Source: Sipunculus nudus
Taxonomy: Eukaryota > Annelida > Sipuncula > Golfingiida > Sipunculidae
DNA length: 64,000 bases
Direction of reading: 5' to 3'
NCBI GenBank assembly: GCA_026874595.1
Contig: CM049306.1
Span: forward strand, 17,197,019 to 17,261,018
The notes beneath the pieces were generated by a model, which saw nothing but the letters and a program-made list of their open reading frames with translations, made no database searches and was not told the DNA's origin. Shown here piece by piece: positions 11,365 through 24,400 of the stretch (positions are counted from its first letter, which is position 1; every line of letters begins with the position of its first letter). Made by a program: the position numbers and the translations under genes.

Positions 11365-14300
11365 CTGAAATAATAAAAACATATTTACTGTGAGCTACAA
11401 AATGTGACATGCATGTAGTGTGTAAAAATATAAAATGGGTTTAAAATATACTTTTTTTAATAATAAAATATAAGGATGATGTTAAAGAATAAAGATTATT
11501 TTACAATTAAATTCATATCTATCAACTGTTCAACTCTGCAAACACATTTTTCACGTTTTATTCTAATACTGCTTGACTTTAGATGCGACTCTGGCTTTAA
11601 CTGAAACTTTAAAAAAAAACTATTATTTGCATATGCAGTGTTTAGCCAGCTGCAGAGGGAACTGTATAAAAGCTTTTGCTTGAACTGCAATGAATTGAAT
11701 ATCATCTGAAAAACCTGACCTCTTCCTGGTCTCTTTCCAGCGGGCAAGATGATTTATCAACAGCTGCTCACAAGGTGGCGCTAATTCAGGAGGCTGAAAA
11801 TATACAGATATACCCCTGATCACTCCTTATGCATTCATATAAACCAGGAACTGAGATACTTTCTTTTTAGTTTCAAAGTTATTGGATTTTTTAAAAAAGT
11901 ATTTTATATTTTTTGTATATCCTTGCAAAATTCAAATCACTGCACTGGTCATAGTACCAATGTATGTGGATCATATTCAACCGACTAACAGTAACATTGA
12001 AACGTCTATTGTTCTAATTTTGTTTTGTCTTCTGATGATATCAAATGCCTATTTACATTTTGATAGCAGGCCCACATACCATTCACTAATACAGCCTTTA
12101 TATTTTGACCAGATGACATGAATACACAGGACCAATCCTTGGTATGTAAAGCCCTGCACACTGTCACTAAGCAAAAAGAACTGAAATGTTCAGTTTGATG
12201 AAATATAAATTGATTGACTTTTGTAAACAAGATTACTAGATTACATGTATTTAGAAGAAAAAGAAGCTATAACCTAAGTATATATGCATGTCTTGAGATA
12301 AACTTTTTTTTGTTTCTTACTGCACCTATTAAACTTTAAAGTGAATGTGAAGTGTCATTTTAAGCCTTTCTTAGAGTGGGGCAAAAAAGCAAGATGGTGG
12401 GTGAAAGTTCTCAATTGTGTGTTTATACAGGAAATTTTGACAAGAATGAAGCTGTAAATCCCAGCTTTATCAATTCATGATCAGCTGAACCTGTCTGACA
12501 TGATTTCAACTTGTACAGCAGCTGATCCTGTCTGACATGATTTCAACTGGGACAGCAGCTGATCCTGTCTGACATGATTTCAACTGGGACAGCAGCTGAT
12601 CCTGTCTGACATGATTTTAACTGGGACAGCAGCTGATCCTGTCTGACATGATTTCAACTGGGACAGCAGCTGATCCTGTCTGACATGATTTCAACTGGGG
12701 CAGCAGCTGATCCTGTCTGACATGATTTCAACTCAGACAGCAGAAGATCCTGTCTGACATGATTTCAACTGGGACAGCAGCTGATCCTGTCTGACATGAT
12801 TTCAACTGGGACAGCAGAAGATCCTGTCTGACATGATTTCAACTGGGACAGCAGCTGATCCTGTCTGACATGATTTCAACTGGGACAGCAGCTGATCCTG
12901 TCTGACATGATTTCAACTCGGACAGCAGAAGATCCTGTCTGACATGATTTCAACTCGGACAGCTACATATTCATCAGGCACTCATTGGTGGTAGCACCTA
13001 CTTCATAACAGACTCTCATTTCCATCAATGAATTTTTCTGAACTCTATATACTAAATCCATTGCAGGAACAAATATTTCTCTCCTATAAAGATAACCGTG
13101 TTCAGTGCTAAAATTTGGTTACTACTACTGGTGTAAATTGCAGCGAGGTTTGCACGGTATAATCTATTATTATATATTTTTCAAATGTCAATGAGGAAAG
13201 GCTTTTCCATTGTTTGATACAGTAAATTTAAAGGGTCTGTAGCAGCTCTGATGAGACACTGGAAGTACTTAGAGCAGTCTTGCTACTTGGTTTGTTTCAA
13301 AGTGGTTGATTAACTAGTGAAGTCAAACCAGAGGGGACTACTTTTAAGTATCAGTCACAGTTTACAGATTATGACATATTTTACTCACAGCATATATGTC
13401 TAGATGGTCTGTATAATGAAGGGGTGCAGGTATCCTAGGGTCACACAATCCCTCTCCTGGCTCAGATTTTGGCAGTGGTAATGGGGGCATCAGCTGATAT
13501 ACATCCCCAAATTCATCATCCTGCAATATAATAATAATCGTGGCATATGAAAAGGATTCAGAGATATAGATTTTGGTTATTTAATACACTGTGATAAAAT
13601 GTAAATTGTAATAAATTCTGGTAAATCAACTATGTTCTATAAACTCTGATAAATTGACGCATACACCCTGATAAATCTACTGTGATACTCTGACAAATCA
13701 ACCATGAACTAAACTCTAGTAAATCAAATAATCTCTGGTAAATCAACCCTGTATAAAACCCTGATAAATAAATTGGGTAATACGCTATGATTAATAAAAT
13801 ATATATATGTGAACAAAGATGGTAACTTTTAATGGAGCATTTATTAACCTTAAATATATAAAATGCTTTTAAACATCAACACAGAATTTATTCAAAATAT
13901 AATAAACAGATTACTGAGCAAATAAAATACATTTCACAAGGATAGGTGCCCCATTAATAATTCAATAACTCACTTGGATATTATTATTTAGATTGGTATT
14001 AATGGTGCCATTCTGGCAGGGATAGGGGACATACAAGGATATCCTGTCAGGTCCCTAAAATATTTTGGAGATTATATTGCATTCTCTGATTAAACCTGTA
14101 AGAATGTGTTCTAAAGAATTTTCAAAATGTGGAGTGAAAATATTATATATATCCTCATCTGTTACAATGTCCTCCTAATCTGAAGTATCATTCTGATAAA
14201 TGTGCAGTTGAGTGGGTTTAAACCAGGTTTATGTCAGAGGCAGTTCTTTAAAGGGAATGTCACACACACTGAAATAAAGTAAAAGAAAAATTATAAACAG

Positions 14301-17300
14301 AACCAATGTTATTTTCTTTAACTCATTCTGGTCTAGGCATAAACAATACACAAAGTATATAACAGATGTACCTCTTCATCTCCCACCAGAGGGTGCTCTG
14401 GTGAGGGGCTGGGGTCGCGTGGTGCTAAACTTCGGTTGTGAGGTTGGTTTCTCATCCATGCTCTACAGATTGGATAAAGGGGAGAATCCTCTTCAAACTG
14501 AGCCAGGTCCACACTACGGTCAAACAGCTTCATCACATATGTATCTGTGACAAGATCATTAACAGAACTGTTATCCAGTGGTTAAAATAAATTTTTTAAT
14601 GTTATTAATGAACAAGGCCTACAGGCCTAATGCGAACCTGTGCAATGATTTATACACCAGGTATAATGCTTCAATGCTGGGGCATTACTTTTTAAGTAGG
14701 CCTACATGTTATGTATACGATTAAGGTATCAGAGATATATTCATATGCCCAATTTCAGGCTGATATCCCTTCCTGCAGTATAAGCAGGGACATACACTGT
14801 ACAAAAATTATTGTAGGTGGCACCACCAGTCTTGTATAAGACAAAGCTTTGCGATATGTATAAATATGCCCATTTTCAGGCTGATATATCAAATTCATAA
14901 ACTGTGCATATCTCACTGTAGGTGGCAACACCTGTCTTGTGAACTAAAAAGCAATCAAACATGCACAGATAGGTCAAAATATCAGGCCAATACATCAAAC
15001 TCCTGGAGTTTGATGCACTGGGCTGACCAGGCTTAGGTGAGAAAGGCAGTTGCCCCGTGTGAACTGTGACAAATTGCTGGCTCAAGCTACTGCACTGAGT
15101 GAACTCTTGACCTGCACCTGGCTAGAATGAGTGAAATTTTGACCTGCACCTGGCTAGACTGAGTGAACTCTTGACCTGTTGCATTATCTGACACAGTTGG
15201 CAGTTTGCCAAAGCTTTAAATAGATCTAGAATGACCTTTGGTGCCAAATCTGGTACAGGGGGCAGTCTGCCTATATAAATAGAATGCAGCAACTGCACTG
15301 AGTGAACTCTTGACCTATACCTGGCTGCACTGAGTGAACTCTTGTCTGTTGCCTAAGCTATAAATAGATCCTGCTGATGGTTGGCCTGTTGCCAAATCTG
15401 AAATAGTTGGCAGTCTGCCAAGCTATTTAACCTGAAATCTAAATGTCTAGTGGCATGATGTTATAGATGCTGATAAACTAGTGCCAGGCTAGATGTAACT
15501 GCTTCACACAGCTAACATATATGGTAAAATGACTCAATTCAATCTCCATAATTCAGCCAAAACTCATTCATGTGGAACCATTAAAGACAATAATTATTAG
15601 AATTATTGTGGGTATTATTCTTGTAAAATATTAAACAAATTGGCTTCAGTGGGGTCAGTTTAAAAACATTTTGCAGGTTTATAACTAATATAGGAAGATA
15701 CAGCAAACTGGCTAAGATCAGCTTCCCGTAATTCAGCCAAAAAGCACTAACCCAAAACCATTTGAACAAACTTGAATTTTCAACATCTGAGGATAATTAT
15801 TGTGTGAGATTTAAAAATTTGGCCCAGTGGTTTTTGAGAAGATCTTTGTAGCCACTGAGCTAAAATGGGCTGTTATGGCATATGATTAAATTAAGCTTCA
15901 AATAACTCAGCCAAAAGAAACTGAACAGAGACCATAAAAATAAACTTCAGAAAGCACTACCCTAGGATCATTTCTGTGCGATATTAAACAATTTTGCCAG
16001 ATGGTTTCAGAGTAGAAGTTTTTTGTAGCCTTCAGTATGATACAGGCACTGATGACCCCCGTACAAAATAGGCCAATGCAGGTGGCGCCACCAATACCTC
16101 AATTTCAGATATGACTCATGTGATCAACATTAGCATAAAATTTAGTGATGATAGCTCTAGCCGTTTCTGAGACTGAAATTTTATGCATACACATATATTT
16201 TTTATCTTTAAATCACAAATGTTTAAACTGAATTTAAAAGAAAATAATGCCATAACATTCCTTGAATCACTATTAAAAAGTTTTGCACATTGGAGTTTTC
16301 AGTTCATGCTTAATTTTATTCACTGAAATGAAAGATTCAGTAAATTTAATAAAATAAAAAGATCTTTTCAAATAAAGTATACACACTGTTGGTTGAATGA
16401 GGGACAAACAATATTATTGTGCTAATTATTATCTCAGCTATAATTTATTACTGGAATTAATGGTCAATTTCACACCTGGTGAAATTTTTACTCTTCTGAA
16501 GTAAGGAATTACTTATCTGATGATCAATCACACTTCCATAGCAATATACCATTTTGTGGACACAATTAAATGTGCACCCTAACCCTGGTGGTACAATAGA
16601 AAATCTAAAATGTGGCATAGCCTAGAATAAGAATGAATCTAATACAGAAAATTATCCTATTCATCTAGTTTATGCACCATCTGGGGTAGGCGGGGGGGGG
16701 GGGGGGGGGGGGGGAGTGCAGGACAGATAGGAAGCCTGCTAGTAGTGGCCAAGCTGAGCCAAGGCAAGCTGCTTGGAGGAGGTTACATAACAAAAGTGAA
16801 GGTCGCACTACTAGGTTGGCTAGATGTTAACAACTCTTTGACATGGTGTATGAAACTTGAATAAAAGCTACTCTATTCAATCAATTCCGTTGAAATTTCA
16901 GATTTTACAAGATTAAATCCTTATGTATATATGCTGTGAAAATTAAATCAGCAGTTCTTACAGGGAAAAAAATGTTTCATTGCCAAAATGTGACAAAATT
17001 TAAGGTATTGACTTTTTATTTATGCTAAAAACTTTAAAAATTTGCAAAATTCAGATCTAATTTTGGGTAAACAATTGAATCTTAATTAAATAAAATAATA
17101 TCCCTGAAAAAAAGTCTCCAGCTTCAGCAATTCTCATATTAAGTGAGTAAATATATTTCCTACTTTTTTAAAAATTGCATTATATTTGGACCCATTACTT
17201 AAAAACAATAAGCAATATGGACCTAATTTTTTGGTTGTTTATAGAAAATGTATGAAAGAATATGTATACTAAATATGATCAAAAACAGATCAGTGGTTTT

Positions 17301-18432
17301 GATATTACGCAGCCTTGAAGTATAACAATGACTTTTTTATCGAAAACCGAGGTTTTTTTTCTTAATATCTCAAAGGAACAAAGTCCTATTGACCGAATTT
17401 TCTGCATGGTAGGAGAATTTAAGATTTGTAGGTCCAGTAGTGTGGAAAAGTGCCCTGTTAACGGACAGACAGCTGGATGGCAGGCTGGACGACAGACAAA
17501 GGACCACCACTATAGCTCAGATGACTTATACCGTATTTCATCCAATTGTTCGATCCCTCTATTTATACGACCTCCAAAAATATTCAAGGTTATTAATTTC
17601 TAAATTTCCTCTAATTTTCGAATTTTTCATCTCACTGAATCATGTCCAAACTGGCGGACATGGTGTCGAAAGAGACCAGTCATATCCAGTAAGGTAAGTG
17701 ACTGATGAATAAAATAAAGGAATATATGTAACATACTGTATTTGGTGTTTGTTTCATTCATCAGGACAAATGTAAAGGCGTCTTCCACATTATAAAAATG
17801 TGATTTTCTTTAATACTTTTAACAAACTGCGCAAAAGTGATCGCATTATAGCGACGTTTAAAATGGCTCATGACTGTCAGCTCTGGCCCCTGACCTTGTT
17901 GCCGTAAATACGCCAAACATTGACGTTTGATGACGAAAAGATATCTCTAACACTCGCTCGATAGCAGTTGATAACTGACGTAAGATAATCATGTTAATTA
18001 TAAAATAATGCTGTATTCACGGCATTCATATCTCTTGGCTGGCACCCTTGGTCGTTTGGGGCGTAAATAGCTCGCCCATGAACACAAACTCACAGGCCAC
18101 GCGCAAAGCAGCATGGGACATGGGAAATGGGAACAGACTTAAACAACAACCAGTAGCGCTTAAATAAATATTAATCGAGAGGAACCCTCTGAAAAAAGTA
18201 CCGTACTTATAAGCATAAATTATGTGATTTATTGGATTCAGCCTTGACACTACACGTTTTGTATCCCTTCAGTCCCGTATGAATGATCTAACTTATTTGA
18301 GATTTAATAAATGCATCGTTATAAATGAAACCAAAAAAAACATGGGCGAATTTTCTTACCACTACGGTTCAAAAGTGAAAAGAATTATCATTAAATTTTA
18401 TAATCCTTATTTTTATTTACTATTGTTATATA

Positions 18433-18474
<42 letters not shown>

Positions 18475-21400
18475 ATTGTGTTTCTCTATGGACCGCTATA
18501 CTTCGCGTATTATTCAGTAGTCAGTATAGTCAGTATTGAGCATTTTCATTCATGATTCAGTAATTCTGAATACCGGTACAGTTACATTGAGTGGAAATAT
18601 GCAAGTTAAAAAAAAACAAATCTGCATGCAGTCAGCTGAAAATGAAAATCTTACCTCAGTATGTTGATCACAATATCAATTAAATGAGTCATGAAATATG
18701 AAATGAAGCAGTGTTTAGGGAACGTCTTGCCCTATTAGGTGCTTCCGATGCCACACCGTTAATTACGTTCAATGAAAATCGACTCACTAATTACCGACTG
18801 GTCACAGTTTACCCTCCGACACGGTCTGACCAAGATTACAGGGTAGTGGTCAAAGGGCAAACTATCGCCTTTCATGTTAATCGATGTTTGGGCAACGGGA
18901 ACACTTGGCCGGGAAATCATGTCCCGTGTCCGTGTTTGGACAACAGGCGTTATTATAACCAAACTCGCTATTAAAGCTTCCTCAGCCCCTTTGTACCGAC
19001 ATATATTATTCACTATTCCTTTTTGTTTTTCATATAACAACCTCATTTACATAACACAGTGTCTTGACAAACACAATAGGTATGCTGTGAAACGTAGTTT
19101 GCATTCATCACTTTGTATTTATAACTGACAAATACGTTGAGCATGCTGTGAATATTTGTTTTCTTACAAACACGGTGAGCAGGATGTTTGTATTTTGTAT
19201 TTCTTTAAAATACGATTAAAATCTTGTGCAATTTACTGGTCTTATTTATGATATTTTTGAGAAGATCTGACAAGATAATTAACCAAATTTTTTTTAAAAG
19301 CTATAATATCGCCCACCGTACGACGGTAAATCACGCACTTCATATGTCCACCACAGTAATGTATGAACGCCCGTAACTCGCCATTTGAATGGAATTAATA
19401 CAGTTGATTTTAAGAAACAGCTCCCTTATATAATGGATAACATTTATTTTGTAACCTATTATATTGTCACATGACGGGATTTAATAGCACACATAAAGAT
19501 ATAGCTGTAATGGACAATACAAGAGACACGACCATGAACTGAGGTGATGGCTGACGAACCCATACATAAAAGCGATTCTATTTATTCGACCATGATGTGA
19601 TTTGCAAGGTACTAATTTCTAATTATCCTCCATTTAATCGACCTCTGTAAAATTTATTTATTTTTTTTATGGTCGAACAATTAGATGAAATACAGTAGTC
19701 AGCTGAGCTAAAAAGGGGGACAGGAATATTGATTGACACTTAATCAAAAACTATAAAGGTTTGGGTCAGTTTAGGAATATATACACATGGAAAGAAATTT
19801 GAAGAATAGGAATACACTAGTTGGAGAATCCATTCAATAACAGCATACAAGCATATCTGGTTTGCTGAATTTGATGTGATTTATGTGTTCATCTCTAAGT
19901 CTAAGAATATTTTGAAGATGCTTTCACTAAATTCAAGCATACATGCTAAAAAAACTCTGGGTTTTTTTTCCCCCCGACTTTCATGGCTTGGATTTCTGAA
20001 TGGCCATTTTCAAGGACTTTCCAGGAAAACAAAGATGTGCAAGGACCCTGATTAATTCTCTTGTTTTATGTGATTTGTGTGTGATCTTACGATGGTACTG
20101 GCCCATTTCTTGAAGTGGATCCTCTTTGCCTCTCTTCCTCTTCTTATTAGGTCGTCCTGGACCTGACCTTTTAGTTGGTGTGCTCAGAGGCTCAATCCTG
20201 AAAATTCAACAAGGGACCCATGGGTCACGGCGCTCAGCTGAATGTGACAGAAATAATTGTATCACCATTGTTGTATATAGGTATGTAAGATTTCATTTTG
20301 ACAGATGTAATTTTTTGTATTAATTATGTAGTTGAGAGGATTAGTAATATAGAAGTATCAGTATTTCAAATATGTACAAGAATATGTGTCTAAAATATTG
20401 CATTGGTAATGACCAGATGTTGTAAATTGCAGAGGATGGAAGTGGAGATTTGCAAGTATAACAAGTGCCCCATGGGTCATGACGCTTAGCCGACTGACAT
20501 GTTGACAGTCCTCGCACAGGACACTAATTAAGATAATACAGGTGGCATCATTCATGCATATTAGCTTAAGCTCATCAAGACCCATTAGCACACCAAATTT
20601 GATGACAATCCAACCAGCCTTTCCTGAGGAACCTGGCAATTTGTGTGTATTTTTCATTACTTCTGGGATGCTCAAACATTACCCAAAACTCTGAGAATAT
20701 AGGTCACAGTGACCCAATTTCAGGTTTTGAGGGGAGAAATTTTGAGGAATTCTCATGATGCCAAGTGAGAAGATTCTTCGTCCAATGGTTATCATTTGTG
20801 CTCTACTCTGGTATCACATTTTCAAATATTCTGGGGTGTGCTTATAAGCCCCATTGCTCAAAGATTATGGGTAACAGATACCTAATTCATGTTTCCAAGG
20901 AGACTTTTCATGGACCTCCCTGGATTTTAAGTTAGAAGATTCTAGGTCTAAGGGTTATAATTTGTGCCCTGCTTTGGTATCAAATTTTCAATAATGCTAG
21001 GGGTGCTTATAAGCCCCATAGCTCAGAGAATATGGGTAACAGAGACCTGATTTCAGGTTTTCTAAGGATATTTTTCATTGACCTCCATGCCCTGTTAATA
21101 GACACCCGCATCTGTGAAGGTCTCAAAAATAGAGAAAAAACAAGTGACCCATGGGTCATGACGCTCAGCTGACTGGGAAGAGATTCGCAAAAGGAAATTT
21201 TATCATCTGAATGGTAATATATACCCATTCAACTGAAGCATCAAACAGATTAACCAACAGGCGAAGATTGTGTCTGCATTTATATATATTTCAAAAATAA
21301 AGAAAAAATGCATAAACTTAAAAAAATACAGATGGCTCCACCAGTCTGTAGAAACTAATAAAAACACTTAATGGTCAATATACATGTAAAGAATCATGCT

Positions 21401-24400
21401 GATCTCTGCATTAGTTGTTCAGATACTTCAGCTTTTGTATCAACCTTTCCATTATTCTGAGGGATACTTCGGAGTCCTATTGCTTGAAGGATATGGGAAA
21501 CAGAGACCTAATTTCAGGTTTCCACTGACACTTTTCATGGGCCTCCTTGCATGACAAGAATGAAGATTCTAGGTCCAGTTGTTACTATTTGTACCCTGTT
21601 GACAGATAACCACATCTTAAAAGGTCTCAAAAATAGAGAAAAAAATTCGTAAAAATTTGAAAACAAGGGACCTATGGGTCACTATGCTCAGCTGAAGTTG
21701 ACCTTGAAGGTAAAAATCTAAAATAATATCAAATGGAGATGCTGTGTAAGAGGAAGAGGTAATAAAGGCCATGATTGGTTTATATGATTGGTTTGTATTG
21801 ATGAGCAAGAAATTGTTGCAAATAATATTTTGTGACCTAACCATGTGTTTCCTAATGTTGAAATTGAAGCATGTGAGCAGTTTGTGAACAAATGATCTGT
21901 AATATTACCATGATCATTAGTTGGCTTTTTGATTAACTGTTGACATTTCAGTAGTTTACACATTTGTTCAATTGAATCTATTTTTTGTATAATATATATT
22001 ATTAAATATAAATGTATTTTTTTTAATGAAATTTATACAGTTGAAATATAACTAATTAACAACATAAAACAGGGCAAACAAAGCCTGATCTCAAATTCTG
22101 CTGAGGCAGGAAAATAATGAACAAATGTTTGTATTAAATCCTCATTTTTTTATTACATCAATTTTTTTTATTATAAGTTTATATTTCTATACATTTCCAA
22201 TATAACATATATATCGGAATATAAAAGTTGATTCATAATTCTTAATTGCATCATCATAAATCTCAATCTTGTCAGATAACACCACATCATGCATACAAAT
22301 GTTTATTTATTTTTTACCACAAAAATATATCTTTTAAATCTGCAAAACAATAAATATCTTAAAATAATACTTGATTTAGATTTTACAATTTTTAAATGTG
22401 TCTTTATTTATCCATAATGTGCTTCATATTTTATAAATTTAAGCATACTGATGGGTTCAATTATATTTGTTAAAATCATTTAAAAGAAAATTGATTTCTT
22501 TAAAAATGCCACATTACACAACATTGCATCTTCTGGATTACACCTTGAATTACCTTTTCAAGGAAAGTTTTTGCATATCGGAGTGGAAACAGCATTACAA
22601 TGAAGGAGATACAGTGAAAACAATAACAACTAGAATACGGGTAGTCGACAAGCGACTACGTGTATCCGCCTAAATCAGAGTGGAACGGGTGAAGTGAGGC
22701 ATGGATTAAGTGGCAAGGGGAAATAGAGTGAAATGTTGCATATTAGCATGGATGTCTGCAGCCAAATTGTGTATGAAGGTTGCCCCCCCTACCACAAAAT
22801 CCAGAAAGCCATCCCAGTTGTATACATATGCAAAATTTAAGGCAGATAAGTCAAACCACTACATGTATATGAGTGATTTAAGCCCGTGGCAGACAATCAG
22901 ATGGATGCTGAGGAAAAATGGTTGCAGGTGATGGCACCAGTTTTGCGTATGATAAAGAGCTATGTGAGAACTATACACATGCAAAACTTTGGCCCAATCG
23001 GTCAAACGGTTCCCAAGATATGAGCTTGGATGTCTGCTGCATAAACTAGAATGCAGGTGGCTCCACCTGTCATAAAATCAAGAGAGCTGTCGGGGATGTA
23101 TAAACCTGCAAAATTTTAGCCAGATATGTCAAACCACTGCCGAGATATGAGTGATTTTATCCCATGGCAGACAAACAGACAGGAGCTGTGCAAAAATGGC
23201 TGTAGGTGGCGCCACCAGTTTTGCGTATGTTATAAAGCTCTCCAAGGGCTACATTTGTGTAAAAAAATTTTCCTGATCGGTCAAACGGTTCCCCAGATAT
23301 GAGCTTGGATGTCTGCAGCGTAAACGTGAATGTAGGTGGCGCCACCTGTCATAAAATCAGAAAAGCTATCCAGGATGTATACGCATGCCGAATTTCAGGT
23401 GAATTAGTCAAGTCACTGCAGTGATATGAGTGATTTTAACCCAAGGCAGACAAACAGATGGACACTGTGCAAACATGGTTGCAGGTGGCGCCACCATTTT
23501 TTGTGTATGTTATAAAGCTCTCCAAGGGCTACATTTATGCAAAAAAATTTTCCTGATCGGTCAAACAGTTCCCGAGATATGAGCTTGGATGTCTGCAGCG
23601 TAAACGTGAATGTAGGTGGCGCCACCTGTCACAAAATCAGAAAAGCTATCCAGGATGTATACACGTGCCAAATTTCAGGTGAATTAGTCAAGTCACTGCA
23701 GAGATATGAGTGATTTTAACCCAAGGCAGACCAACAGATGGACACTGTGCAAACATGGTTGCAGGTGGCGCCACCATTTTTTGTGTATGTTATAAAGCTC
23801 TCCAAGGGCTACATTTGTGCAAAAAAATTTTCCTGATCGGTCAAACGGTTCCCGAGATATGAGCTTGGATGTCTGCAGCGTAAACGTGAATGTAGGTGGC
23901 GCCACCTGTCATAAAATCAGAAAAGCTATCAAGGATGTATACGCATGCCAAATTTCAGGTGAATTAGTCCAGTCACTGCAGAGATATGAGTGATTTTAAC
24001 CCGAGGCAGACGAACAGATGGACACTGTGCAAAAGTGGTTGCAGGTGGCGCCACCATTTTTTGTGTATGTTATAAAGCTCTCCAAGGGCTACATTTGTGC
24101 AAAAAAATTTTCCTGATCCGTCAAACGGTTCCAGAGATATGTGGGTTTATGTGTGGAAACAGACGCACAAACGGACGCAGAGCGCAGAGGAAAGGTCAGA
24201 GGTCAAAACAAAATCGGGGCGCAGCAGTTCACATGTGACCCGAACATAATCCCGGGTTTCGTAAAATTCTGCCAAGCGGTTACGGAGGAGTTCTCCGGAA
24301 ACCTACGCGGCGGCGGCGGCGGCGGCGGCGTGCAGCTGAAAACATAGTATCCGCAAAACTCTGTTTTGGCGGATACAATTACTGCATAACACTTGGTGGG

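Larger units (their letters stand above)
16690..19720 (+). mobile_element. Family F element, copy 1, interrupted by an insertion
   Basis: Begins with a G homopolymer (16690-16714) and follows the same order as 24390-25316: 'ccttatgtatatatgctgtg', 'tttgggtaaacaattgaa', 'acaaagtcctattgacc'. Its 3' hairpin starts at 17511 (TAGCTCAGATGACTTATA) and resumes at 19696 (TAGTCAGCTGAGCTA) after a 2165-bp insertion. Confidence 0.8.

Noticed and set aside
11765-11785. Half-palindrome GGTGGCGC inside LIN37 exon 6
   Set aside because: It encodes the conserved-looking LAPP and lacks the second arm; probably coincidence rather than an exonised repeat.
12480-12965. CRISPR-like regular array
   Set aside because: Units are contiguous 37-bp repeats without unique spacers, in a eukaryotic intron: a minisatellite.
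17641-17700. Exon ending in the perfect donor AAG|GTAAGTG
   Set aside because: It lies inside the TA-flanked transposon, has a stop in the ATG frame, and no partner exon was found.
23157-23905. Three near-identical 62-70-residue minus-strand frames starting [12 protein letters not shown]
   Set aside because: They are the translation of the family B dimer repeat and only reflect its periodicity.
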